A DNA stretch of 64,000 nt from Peptococcaceae bacterium BICA1-8 (GTDB lineage: Bacteria > Bacillota > Peptococcia > Peptococcales > BICA1-8), in the NCBI GenBank assembly GCA_000802045.1, contig JUEF01000049.1:58413-122412 (forward strand). The letters run 5' to 3'. Positions within the stretch are counted from its first letter, which is position 1. Each line of letters begins with the position of its first letter. Of the stretch, positions 9,856-18,351 are shown in pieces. The notes beneath the pieces are model-generated. The model had not been told where the DNA came from. It did not search any database and saw only the letters and a list, made by a program, of their open reading frames with translations. The position numbers were made by a program, and so were the translations under genes.

Positions 9856-11088
9856 TTGAATCAAATAAGAATTGGAATAAAGGAAAATCTATTTCAATTT
9901 ATTTTATTAGTTGTTACAGCCCTATTTATTGGTGCAATGGTAGGTATTGAAAGGACTGTCTTGCCATTAATAGGTCAACAGCAGTTTGGGCTGGTCTCTA
10001 CAAGTGCAAAAATTTCATTTATTATTAGCTTTGGCTTTTCTAAGGCAATTGTTAATTTTTTTGCAGGGCAAATTGCCGATAGAATTGGCCGGAAAAGAAT
10101 ATTATTAATAGGTTGGATCGTGGGATTGTTCGTACCTATTATAATTATATTTGCCCACTCCTGGTGGGAAATTATATTTGCAAATATATTGTTAGGTATT
10201 AATCAAGGTTTGACTTGGTCAATGGCAGTTAATATGAAAATAGACATTTCTAAAGCGCATCAAAGAGGGATGGCAGTAGGTTTAAATGAATTTGCAGGTT
10301 ATTCCGGAGTGGCAATAATGGCTTTTGTGTCAGGCTTTGTGGCTTCATCATATTCATTAAGGCCGGAGCCATTTTATCTAGGAATATCTATTGCCATTAT
10401 CGGAATTTTATTGTCTTTAATAGTAAAGGATACGCGAGAGCACTTGAAAGTTCAAATTCAGGAAAGTCCTATAAATACTCAGAATAATAAATTATCCCAT
10501 AAAGAAGTTTTTAAGTTAACAACCTGGAAGGATAAAAATCTCTCTAGTATTTGTTTTTCCGGGTTAGCAACAAATCTCAAAGATGGAATGGCATGGGGTC
10601 TCTTTCCTTTATACTTTAATGCTGTAGGCTTAAGCGTTAGTCAAATAGGCACAGTAGTAGCCATATACCCGGCAGCATGGGGTTTTTTTCAGTTATTTAC
10701 AGGAGTTACAAGTGATAAAATGGGAAGGAAAAAATTAATTATCTATGGTATGTGGACTCAGGCTTTCGCACTGTGGTTTATTATAGTTGCCGGCAGTTAT
10801 TATTTATGGATCTTAGGGGCTGCCCTTTTAGGAATAGGTACAGCAATGGTCTACCCAACATTGCAGGCGGCTATTGGTGATGTTGCAGCACCTGGCTGGC
10901 GTGCATCTTCATTGGGAGTATTCCGATTCTGGAGGGATAGCGGGTACGCCTTTGGAGCAATACTTGCAGGAGTAATAGCAGATTTATTAGGTGTAACATG
11001 GTCAATAGGTCTAGTAGCCTTGCTGCCTTTTATTGCAGGACTAAACGCAAGCATAAGCATGAATGAAACTACAAAATACAAAGCCTGA
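9856..11088 (+). CDS. MFS transporter
   Basis: 12-TM pattern, GQIADRIGRKRILLIGW and DKMGRKKLIIYG loop motifs; TTG start with GGGAGG upstream. Confidence 0.85.
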   Translation: MNQIRIGIKENLFQFILLVVTALFIGAMVGIERTVLPLIGQQQFGLVSTSAKISFIISFGFSKAIVNFFAGQIADRIGRKRILLIGWIVGLFVPIIIIFAHSWWEIIFANILLGINQGLTWSMAVNMKIDISKAHQRGMAVGLNEFAGYSGVAIMAFVSGFVASSYSLRPEPFYLGISIAIIGILLSLIVKDTREHLKVQIQESPINTQNNKLSHKEVFKLTTWKDKNLSSICFSGLATNLKDGMAWGLFPLYFNAVGLSVSQIGTVVAIYPAAWGFFQLFTGVTSDKMGRKKLIIYGMWTQAFALWFIIVAGSYYLWILGAALLGIGTAMVYPTLQAAIGDVAAPGWRASSLGVFRFWRDSGYAFGAILAGVIADLLGVTWSIGLVALLPFIAGLNASISMNETTKYKA

Positions 11089-11131
11089 GTATATGTATAT
11101 ATAGAAATACAAACCCCAGCCCACACAATGC

Positions 11132-11316
11132 TTGTGTCAGACGCAATATTTTTACCCGTAAGTATTGTCAGACCTGAAATATCTATTAAGCTAATGTCAG
11201 ACGCAACAAATTACCCCGGAGTATATCAGACCCGAAGGCTTGCTTTTAAGTAACTGTCAGACGCAAGAGAATGACCAATAAGTACATCAGACGCAATAAG
11301 TAACCCAATAGCAAAA
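11132..11316 (+). repeat. Downstream degenerate ~30-bp tandem repeat array, core TGTCAGACGCAA
   Basis: CAGAC cores at 11138, 11169, 11198, 11227, 11258, 11288 (spacings 31, 29, 29, 31, 30). Confidence 0.85.
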
Positions 11317-11328
11317 AGGAGTAAAATC

Positions 11329-11808
11329 ATGAATATTAAGGTGATAACGGTAGGTAAGCTGAAAGAAAAATATTTAAAAGATGGGATAAATGAATATCTC
11401 AAAAGACTTCAGTCCTATGCCAAAATGGAGATCATTGAAGTTGCTGATGAAAAAGAGCCTGCCAATGCATCACCGGCTGACGAAGAGGCAGTGAGGGAAA
11501 AAGAAGCAGAGCGGATCCTAAAATATCTGAAGCCTGATACACATCTAATTGTATTGGCGATAGATGGACGACAGCTTTCCTCTGAGGAACTGGCAGAAAA
11601 GCTGGAAGGATTAGCCCTTGCAGGGAAAAGTGACATAACAATGGTTATTGGCGGCTCATTAGGGTTAAGCGGAAGTATATTACACAAAGCGGACTTTAAG
11701 CTATCCTTCTCTAAAATGACCTTCCCCCACCAGCTAATGCGGCTGATTTTAATGGAGCAGATTTATCGTGCATTTAAAATTAATAGGGGTGAACCGTACC
11801 ACAAGTGA
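11329..11808 (+). CDS. rlmH: 23S rRNA (pseudouridine1915-N3)-methyltransferase RlmH
   Basis: [27 protein letters not shown]..., [32 protein letters not shown]-terminus. Confidence 0.95.
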   Translation: MNIKVITVGKLKEKYLKDGINEYLKRLQSYAKMEIIEVADEKEPANASPADEEAVREKEAERILKYLKPDTHLIVLAIDGRQLSSEELAEKLEGLALAGKSDITMVIGGSLGLSGSILHKADFKLSFSKMTFPHQLMRLILMEQIYRAFKINRGEPYHK

Positions 11809-11822
11809 CGACGGTTTTTTGT
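11788..11822 (+). repeat. att-like copy 1 (rlmH 3' end; GEPYHK* coding plus terminator-like tail)
   Basis: ggtgaaccgtaccacaagtgacgacggttttttgt. Confidence 0.7.
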
Positions 11823-12195
11823 TGGGCGTCTCACCTTCACCATGCAAATCCTCGATGACTTTAATAGGTGAAAATCCTAATAAGGTCGTTTCCCATTTAG
11901 TCTTATTTATCTTAAAGGGAAATTAAAAATAATTATATACTTGATGGGTGATATTTTAAAACCCCTATCAATTGAGAGATAAGAGATAAATATACACTAG
12001 ATCCTTAAACTAATTCAGCCACTTCGCAAAACAATAAAGGGTAATTTTAGGTAAGTATAAATAAATCCTAAGTATATATTAATGCTATTAATATATGAAT
12101 AAACATCCAATAAAATGGTAATATAATAGATGTTGAGAAAAAATCACAAAAATAGTTCTCAAAATCGTAGTATTGAAGTATAATTAACAAAAGAG

Positions 12196-13443
12196 GTGAG
12201 AAAAATGCTCTTACAGTTTAATTTTAGTAATTTTAAATCCTATAAAAATCCAGTCAGTTTAGATATGACAGCAACTTCTATAAAAGAACACGCCTATAAT
12301 TTAATTACAACTGCAAATGGTGAGCAATATGTTAAAGTTGCTGCAATTTATGGTGCAAATGCTAGTGGTAAAACCGCTATAATAGATGCTTTTGAATTTA
12401 TGCAAGAATTTGTATTATATTCTTTTAAAAGGGAAAGAGAGGGTAAAGGAATTCCTGTAAAGCGGTTTGCTTTTGACAAGTCTAGTAAAATTGGGAAATC
12501 TGAGTTTGAAGTTTTTTTCACTCATAAGGAAAAAGAATATCAGTATGGATTTACACTAGATAATAAGAAAGTTTACGAAGAATGGTTATATAGAAGAGAT
12601 TTTAGGGGAAAAAACAAATTCAACACTTTATTTGAACGAAATAATGATAAAATCGAATGCAGTAATAGTATGGCAAATGCAAAGATGTTAACTAATTTAG
12701 TAGAGGAATCTTCACTTTTTTTATCCTTCATTTCAAATGCAAAGATAAAAGAAGCTAAAGATGTGTATGGTTGGTTTTTTAATACAGAAGTATTAGATTT
12801 TGGTAATGCATTAATGGAAGGTTTTATCTCAAGGTTTTTGCCATTTGAAGAACTAAAGGAAGAAATATATTTAAAACGTTTTGAGGATTTTCTTCGAGCC
12901 GTAGATGTTGGGATTGAGGGAATTAGAATAGAGGAAATAAAAGATATAGCAGACGAGGACGAAGAAAGGTCCTATAAGATTTATACAAAACATAAAACAT
13001 TGGATGGAAATGGATATATGGAAATTCCTTTATCCGAAGAATCAAGTGGTACACAAAAAATGTTTTGTTTGTATCATTTTTTAGTTGATGCTTTAACAAA
13101 TGGGAATACTTTATTTATTGACGAATTAGATGCTAAATTGCACCCGCTGTTACTACGATATCTTATTAACATGTTTCATGACCCGGAAATTAACAAGAAT
13201 AATGCCCAGTTAATATATTCAACTCACGATAATTATACTTTAACAAAAGAAACTTTCAGAAGGGATCAGATATGGTTTTCAGAAAAAGCTGAAAATGGTG
13301 TATCTAGTTTATATTCATTGGCCGAATATAAGTTAGATAATAAGAAGAAAGTGAGAAATGATGCAACCTTTAATAAAGATTATCTATTAGGTAGATATGG
13401 GGCTGTACCATTATTAAAAGAATTTAACATTGATGGAGTGTAA
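12196..13443 (+). CDS. AAA (AAA_15/AAA_21-like) ATPase of an AbiL/RloA-like defence pair
   Basis: YGANASGKTAII Walker A, TLFIDELDAKLHP Walker B, LIYSTHD; directly followed by an RloB-like gene. Confidence 0.8.
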   Translation: MRKMLLQFNFSNFKSYKNPVSLDMTATSIKEHAYNLITTANGEQYVKVAAIYGANASGKTAIIDAFEFMQEFVLYSFKREREGKGIPVKRFAFDKSSKIGKSEFEVFFTHKEKEYQYGFTLDNKKVYEEWLYRRDFRGKNKFNTLFERNNDKIECSNSMANAKMLTNLVEESSLFLSFISNAKIKEAKDVYGWFFNTEVLDFGNALMEGFISRFLPFEELKEEIYLKRFEDFLRAVDVGIEGIRIEEIKDIADEDEERSYKIYTKHKTLDGNGYMEIPLSEESSGTQKMFCLYHFLVDALTNGNTLFIDELDAKLHPLLLRYLINMFHDPEINKNNAQLIYSTHDNYTLTKETFRRDQIWFSEKAENGVSSLYSLAEYKLDNKKKVRNDATFNKDYLLGRYGAVPLLKEFNIDGV

Positions 13444-13448
13444 TTAAT

Positions 13449-14138
13449 ATGGGGACAGATGATTTATTTAAGAAAAGAAAAGGTAGAAAACTGAAGCGAA
13501 AAGAAAACATACGGCAGATGGCTCCATATAGGTATTTAATAGTTTGTGAAGGTAAAAAAACAGAACCTAATTACTTTGAAGGAATTAAGCAGCGGATAGA
13601 GATTAAATATAAAGACAAAATAGATGTAAGGAAGAAAATAGAACTTGAGATTGAGGGTACAGGAAGAAATACTCAAGATTTGGTTAATTATACACTTGAG
13701 ATAAGAAGCCTAAGTAAAAATATTTATGGAAATGTTTGGGTTGTATTTGATAAAGACGATTTCTCAGAGGAACAATTTAACAATGCTATAAATAGAGCTA
13801 ATGAAAATGATATTAGAGTTGCATGGTCCAATGAGGCAATAGAACTTTGGTTTTTCTTACATTTTGAATACCTTGATGCTGCAATTAATAGACATCAGTA
13901 TATAGACAAATTAAATGATTATTTTAGTAAATATAAAATAAATAACGGAAAATACAATAAAAGTTTACCTGAAATATTTGATATCCTTTTTAAAATAGGG
14001 AATGTTCAGAAAGCGATCGAGAGGAGCATAAAACTTCGTTCATCTCATTGTGAGCTGGGCAATATTACCAATTGCAGCAAGAATCCATGCACTACTGTTG
14101 ATGAATTAGTAAAAGAACTATTCGAGTATATTGACTAA
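13449..14138 (+). CDS. RloB-like protein (AbiLii-type partner)
   Basis: YLIVCEGKKTEPNYFEGIK, VWVVFDKDDF, AWSNEAIELWFFLHF motifs. Confidence 0.82.
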   Translation: MGTDDLFKKRKGRKLKRKENIRQMAPYRYLIVCEGKKTEPNYFEGIKQRIEIKYKDKIDVRKKIELEIEGTGRNTQDLVNYTLEIRSLSKNIYGNVWVVFDKDDFSEEQFNNAINRANENDIRVAWSNEAIELWFFLHFEYLDAAINRHQYIDKLNDYFSKYKINNGKYNKSLPEIFDILFKIGNVQKAIERSIKLRSSHCELGNITNCSKNPCTTVDELVKELFEYID

Positions 14139-14246
14139 TTAATTTTATCTTTTCAGTTTTTAGAAAGCTAATCATAGGATACTTGATTATTTCTTAACCA
14201 TATATAATTAAAAAGAAACTAAAATCAAAATAAATGAGAAGGACGA

Positions 14247-14273
14247 GGGGACAGGTGATAATGATCTGTCCCC
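14247..14273. repeat. REP-like palindrome GGGGACAG-N11-CTGTCCCC
   Basis: 8-bp perfect inverted repeat in an intergenic region. Confidence 0.6.
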
Positions 14274-14320
14274 CATGTATTAATTTTAATTCTGAGATAG
14301 TCGCATTCTTAATTAACTTT

Positions 14321-14375
14321 AAACCGCAGTTACAATAATACGGTGAACCGTACCATAAGTAACGGCGGTTTTTGT
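14321..14375. repeat. att-like copy 2, palindromic, containing the rlmH-end sequence
   Basis: aaaccgcagttacaataatacggtgaaccgtaccataagtaacggcggtttttgt; 13-bp outer arms (1 mismatch) and inner TACGGTgaACCGTA. Confidence 0.75.
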
Positions 14376-14466
14376 ATAGAATAAATAGAAATCAACCCAA
14401 TATTAATATTGTTAATAATAATATTAAATAAATTAATATATAAGTTAATAATATTTATATTTAATG

Positions 14467-14495
14467 TTGACATAATTAAATATTAGTATTATTAT
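14467..14495 (+). promoter_or_regulatory. Sigma-A-like promoter of the DUF2089 cassette
   Basis: TTGACA - 17 bp - TATTAT. Confidence 0.6.
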
Positions 14496-14537
14496 TTAAA
14501 TTAATAGAAGGAGCATGAAGGCAAGGGGGTAATAAAA

Positions 14538-14942
14538 ATGAACTATAAAGCTCCAAGTCAATGTCCTATCTGTGGGGATGAACTATATATTACCCGCATG
14601 GGCTGTACACGATGTAATACTAATTTAGAAGGAAAGTTCACCGGCTGCAAATTCTGTATGCTTCCGGAGGAACAGCTTGAATTTATTAAGATTTTTATAA
14701 AATGCAGAGGGAACATCAAAGATGTGGAAAAGGAACTGGGTATTTCATATCCAACAGTTCGTAATCGATTGGAAGTTGTTATACAAGCCTTGGGATATAG
14801 CATTGATAAAGTAGATTACATTGATGAACGTAGAGTTCCCCAGAATGTGAGTGAAAAAAAACAGCTTATACTTAGTGCATTAGAAAACGGTGAAATAAGT
14901 CCCCAAGAAGCAACCCAGCAGCTTCGTAAATTGGGCAAATAG
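14538..14942 (+). CDS. DUF2089-family protein with zinc-ribbon and HTH
   Basis: CPICGDELYITRMGCTRCNTNLEGKFTGCKFCMLPEEQLEFIKIFIKCRGNIKDVEKELGISYPTVRNRL. Confidence 0.8.
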   Translation: MNYKAPSQCPICGDELYITRMGCTRCNTNLEGKFTGCKFCMLPEEQLEFIKIFIKCRGNIKDVEKELGISYPTVRNRLEVVIQALGYSIDKVDYIDERRVPQNVSEKKQLILSALENGEISPQEATQQLRKLGK

Positions 14943-14944
14943 TA

Positions 14945-15415
14945 TTGATTAATAATTTGAAAGGATGGATTGTAATGCAAAACGAGAAACTCAAAATACT
15001 TGAAATGATTAAGGAAGGAAAGATTTCTTCTGCCGAAGGATTAGAATTACTTAATGCACTGCAGGAAGCAGATAAATCTGAGAAAGATTTGCCGGTAAGT
15101 AGATATGATGTTAATCCGAAAGAACGATTTTTAAGAGTACGGGTATCAGGTGATGGTACAGGTGTTAAAAAAGTAGATGTAAATATACCTTTAAGCCTGC
15201 TTAAGGTAGCTTCAAAGTTTGTGAATATGGGTATTGGCTTGGTTCCAAAGGAAGCCAGAGAACAGATGGAGAGTAGGGGGATTGACATCTCAAAGATTGA
15301 TTTTGATGAACTGGTTCAATTGATTGATCAAGGACTGTCTGATGGAAAGTTAGTTGATGTCGATGTAGACGATCCTGTACAAGGGCGAATTCAGGTGGAA
15401 GTCTATGTGGATTAA
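14945..15415 (+). CDS. SHOCT-like/YvlB-type N-terminal domain protein
   Basis: EKLKILEMIKEGKISSAEGLELLNAL motif; adjacent to DUF2089 gene. Confidence 0.65.
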   Translation: MINNLKGWIVMQNEKLKILEMIKEGKISSAEGLELLNALQEADKSEKDLPVSRYDVNPKERFLRVRVSGDGTGVKKVDVNIPLSLLKVASKFVNMGIGLVPKEAREQMESRGIDISKIDFDELVQLIDQGLSDGKLVDVDVDDPVQGRIQVEVYVD

Positions 15416-15746
15416 GCCACAACTGAGTAATATTATGCTGATAAAAATAAAACAGGATAGAAGAATAGGGTTTAACATTCCCATAACTTTTGTAGTTCTT
15501 GAAGACCTGATAGAGGCATTTGAAGACTGGATATGGGCTTTTGAACGATTATTTCCGAAATGGAACAAAAAGTTAATAAGCTGGGGGGAGGGGTCTATGG
15601 TATATAATATGCCTGGCCAAAATTTCTCTTTAGGATTGATATTTAAAATAATACATGAGTTATTTTATGAACTGCGCAAACATGGGAGATGGAAGGTGGT
15701 AGAGGTAGATACAAAGGATGTATACGTTACGGTGGAGTTTTTTTAA
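15405..15746 (+). CDS. Hypothetical protein in the YvlB/YvlD-like cassette
   Basis: ORF overlapping the preceding gene end; same orientation and spacing as an operon. Confidence 0.5.
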   Translation: MWIKPQLSNIMLIKIKQDRRIGFNIPITFVVLEDLIEAFEDWIWAFERLFPKWNKKLISWGEGSMVYNMPGQNFSLGLIFKIIHELFYELRKHGRWKVVEVDTKDVYVTVEFF

Positions 15747-15760
15747 AGAGGAGATTGAAG

Positions 15761-16141
15761 ATGCATAAACAAGGGTTAAAGCTATTAGCAAACATTATAA
15801 GCGTATACTTAATGTCTACTGTCTTTTCTTTTATTGAGGCAAGGGAAATTTTGTATATTATTACATTCAGTTTTGTACTGTGGCTGCTGAGTTTAATTTT
15901 GCGTCCTTTATTACTCCTTATTTTCTTCCCGATAAATATTCTGACATTAGGAATTTTCAGTTTGCTGATCAATACATGGATGATTATGCTTACGGATACC
16001 CTGATTAAGGGAGTGCATATCCCTGGTTTTTGGCTTTCATTTACACTGGCAGTGATTATTATGATGTTTAATAATGTTTTAAAGAAATTATTTATGAAAG
16101 CTAAGAGAGACAAGGGGACAGGTATGTTGTTCCAGATATAG
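15761..16141 (+). CDS. Phage holin family IV / YvlD-like membrane protein
   Basis: Four predicted TM segments; SLILRPLLLLIFFPINILTLGIFSLLINTWMIMLTD motif. Confidence 0.75.
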   Translation: MHKQGLKLLANIISVYLMSTVFSFIEAREILYIITFSFVLWLLSLILRPLLLLIFFPINILTLGIFSLLINTWMIMLTDTLIKGVHIPGFWLSFTLAVIIMMFNNVLKKLFMKAKRDKGTGMLFQI

Positions 16142-16176
16142 TTACACAGATAGTTCCATCGTTTAACTGATACTAA

Positions 16177-16218
16177 AAACCGCTATTACGATGATATGGT
16201 GAACATTATCATCGTAAT
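16177..16218. repeat. Degenerate att-like copy 3 with a perfect 12-bp inverted repeat
   Basis: aaaccgctattacgatgatatggtgaacattatcatcgtaat; ATTACGATGATA/TATCATCGTAAT arms. Confidence 0.6.
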
Positions 16219-16284
16219 GCATATTCCGGCTTATCCGGACGGCAAATCCGGAGGCATCCGGACACCTTGTCGGTTGATTTGATT

Positions 16285-16500
16285 TTACGGTAACATACTA
16301 TTTTTTTTAATATTCTTGATGGTTTTTTCTGCCATTACTTCCCTCATGGATTTTTTTGAATCAAGAGCTAGGATATATGAGTTATGAATTATTCTGTCCA
16401 TATTGGCATCTGCTATTGTAGGATCTGGGAACAGGTCATACCATTTGGTGTGAGCGATTTGTCCCGACAATACAGTCGAGGCTTTATTGTATCTAGGGAA
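16285..16500 (-). pseudogene. 3' remnant of an IS21-family istB ATPase gene
   Basis: Minus-strand translation ...RYNKASTVLSGQIAHTKWYDLFPDPTIADANMDRIIHNSYILALDSKKSMREVM matches the IstB C-terminal signature; no start or Walker region. Confidence 0.75.
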
Positions 16501-16505
16501 AGAAC

Positions 16506-17473
16506 GGGGTCAGGCTTTTATAATTTTGTAATTTAGTATAAAATAGAAGAAAATATTACTAATAGGTGATTATAATGGCGAGGAAGCCCAGGGTACATTT
16601 TGAAAATGCACTATATCATGTTATATGCAGAGGTAATAATAAAGAGAAAATTTTTATGAATGAAGAGGATAAAAAGGAGTATCTAGATATTATAAAAAGA
16701 TACAAGATGAAATATAACTTTAAAATATATGCATACTGTCTTCTGGATAACCACGCTCATATGCTGATTGAAGTGGAAGATACTCCTCTGTCAAAAATCA
16801 TGCAGGGGCTACAGCAAGTATATACCATGAGGTATAATAAAAAAAACAGCCGAAGCGGCCATGTATTTGAACAAAGATATAAAAGCATTCTATGTGACAA
16901 AGAAAATTATCTATTAGCATTAATTAAATACATACATGAAAATCCTTTGAAAGCTGGATTACTCGGAGGACTTAATTATAAATGGAGTAGCCATCAAGAA
17001 TATATTTATGGCAAAAAAAGCAATTTAGTTGATTCAGATAATATGCTCAAGGTGTTTTCACCGGATAAAGCAAAGGCTGTATTATATTACTTGAGTTTTA
17101 TGAACACAGAACAACAGATAGAAAACTCTAGAGAATATGAGTATCAAGAAATATTAGAAAAAGATTTAGGTAAAGAAGATAAAGGAAAAAAACTGGCTTT
17201 TGAAGATATTATTGACAAGGTATGTAGGATTACAGATCTAAACAGTGAAGAAATAGCAGATAAAAAGAGAACTCAAGGGTTAGTTGATGCTAGAAAAGCA
17301 ATAATAATTTTGGGTAAAAGGTACACTAATCTAATAAATAAAGAAATAGCAAACAGATTAAACCTTTCTGATTCCACAGTATCCAATATTATTTCAACTG
17401 GAGAGAAGGAGCCGCTGTCAGAAATTATTATTGAATTTCGAAAAGAGTTATAAAATTATAAAAGCCTGACCCC
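16506..17473 (+). mobile_element. RAYT/IS200-like single-gene element bounded by 22-bp perfect inverted repeats
   Basis: ggggtcaggcttttataatttt (16506-16527) and aaaattataaaagcctgacccc (17452-17473). Confidence 0.8.
16575..17453 (+). CDS. REP-associated tyrosine transposase-like (Y1_Tnp / transposase_17) protein
   Basis: MARKPRVHFENALYHVICRGNNKEKIF, HAHMLIEV (HUH), IKYIHENPLKAGLL catalytic Tyr region, C-terminal HTH. Confidence 0.85.
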   Translation: MARKPRVHFENALYHVICRGNNKEKIFMNEEDKKEYLDIIKRYKMKYNFKIYAYCLLDNHAHMLIEVEDTPLSKIMQGLQQVYTMRYNKKNSRSGHVFEQRYKSILCDKENYLLALIKYIHENPLKAGLLGGLNYKWSSHQEYIYGKKSNLVDSDNMLKVFSPDKAKAVLYYLSFMNTEQQIENSREYEYQEILEKDLGKEDKGKKLAFEDIIDKVCRITDLNSEEIADKKRTQGLVDARKAIIILGKRYTNLINKEIANRLNLSDSTVSNIISTGEKEPLSEIIIEFRKEL

Positions 17474-17500
17474 ATCTTTCCTTAGGGTTCAGATAGAGAG

Positions 17501-18226
17501 GTGAAAATCATGCGGCAAGTTTACTCTTCATTTGCGGAAAAAATATGCTTTACAGATGTTGAGCATACTCATGTCCATAATTTCGGACATTTAATTCTAC
17601 CATTGCAAGGCGCATTAATCTTACAAGCTGAGCAGAAGGCTATGACTGTGGACCATCAACATATCCTGTTGCTGCCTCCTAAATGCCAACATACATATTA
17701 TGCCAAGGTTCGAAACGAATTTTTAGTATTTTATATCCCTTATACTATGTTTCCCAATAACTGTATCGATGAAACAAATCATTTGGAGTTGGATGCTCGC
17801 TGGCGAGCATTACGTTTTCTCATGCTAAGCGAATGCCAAAACGATAAAATGAACACGGCTGCTATTAATCAGTTGCTCCATTATTCCTTCCAGTTGATGC
17901 ATCAAAACCAGGAATATCCTTCTATTCGTTATATTCACCAGTATTATCATACAAACATTTCACTCGAAAAGTTAGCCACTCTTGAACACTATCACGTTTC
18001 CTATTATAGCCAGTGGTTCCAGAGGAAAATGGGAGTTAGTCTGCAAACATATATTCAAAAAGTACGGTTACATGAGGCTAAACGGCTATTACGGGAAACG
18101 AATTATTCCCTTCTAGATATTGCTCAACAAATCGGATATGAACATCAAGCATCCTTAACAAGGTTATTTAAGCAGTTTGAAGGAATCACCCCCAGTGTTT
18201 ATCGACACAATTCTATAAGTAAGTAA
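17501..18226 (+). CDS. AraC-family transcriptional regulator with cupin sensor
   Basis: HVHNFGHLILPLQG cupin; C-terminal LREAKRLLRETNYSLLDIAQQIGYEHQASLTRLFKQFEGITPSVYR-type double HTH. Confidence 0.88.
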   Translation: MKIMRQVYSSFAEKICFTDVEHTHVHNFGHLILPLQGALILQAEQKAMTVDHQHILLLPPKCQHTYYAKVRNEFLVFYIPYTMFPNNCIDETNHLELDARWRALRFLMLSECQNDKMNTAAINQLLHYSFQLMHQNQEYPSIRYIHQYYHTNISLEKLATLEHYHVSYYSQWFQRKMGVSLQTYIQKVRLHEAKRLLRETNYSLLDIAQQIGYEHQASLTRLFKQFEGITPSVYRHNSISK

Positions 18227-18351
18227 AAATAATCTTGAATGGGGTTAAAAGTGACCCAATGGTAGTGCTTATAATAAAGTAAGGATTATACCTTGCTTTT
18301 TTTATTACCATTTTATTACATTAGTATGGATTAAGAGGAGGAGGGGCTGGA

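Noticed and set aside
9631-11316. CRISPR array
   Set aside because: The ~30-bp units are degenerate along their whole length, with no long identical repeat alternating with unique spacers, and no cas genes are present.
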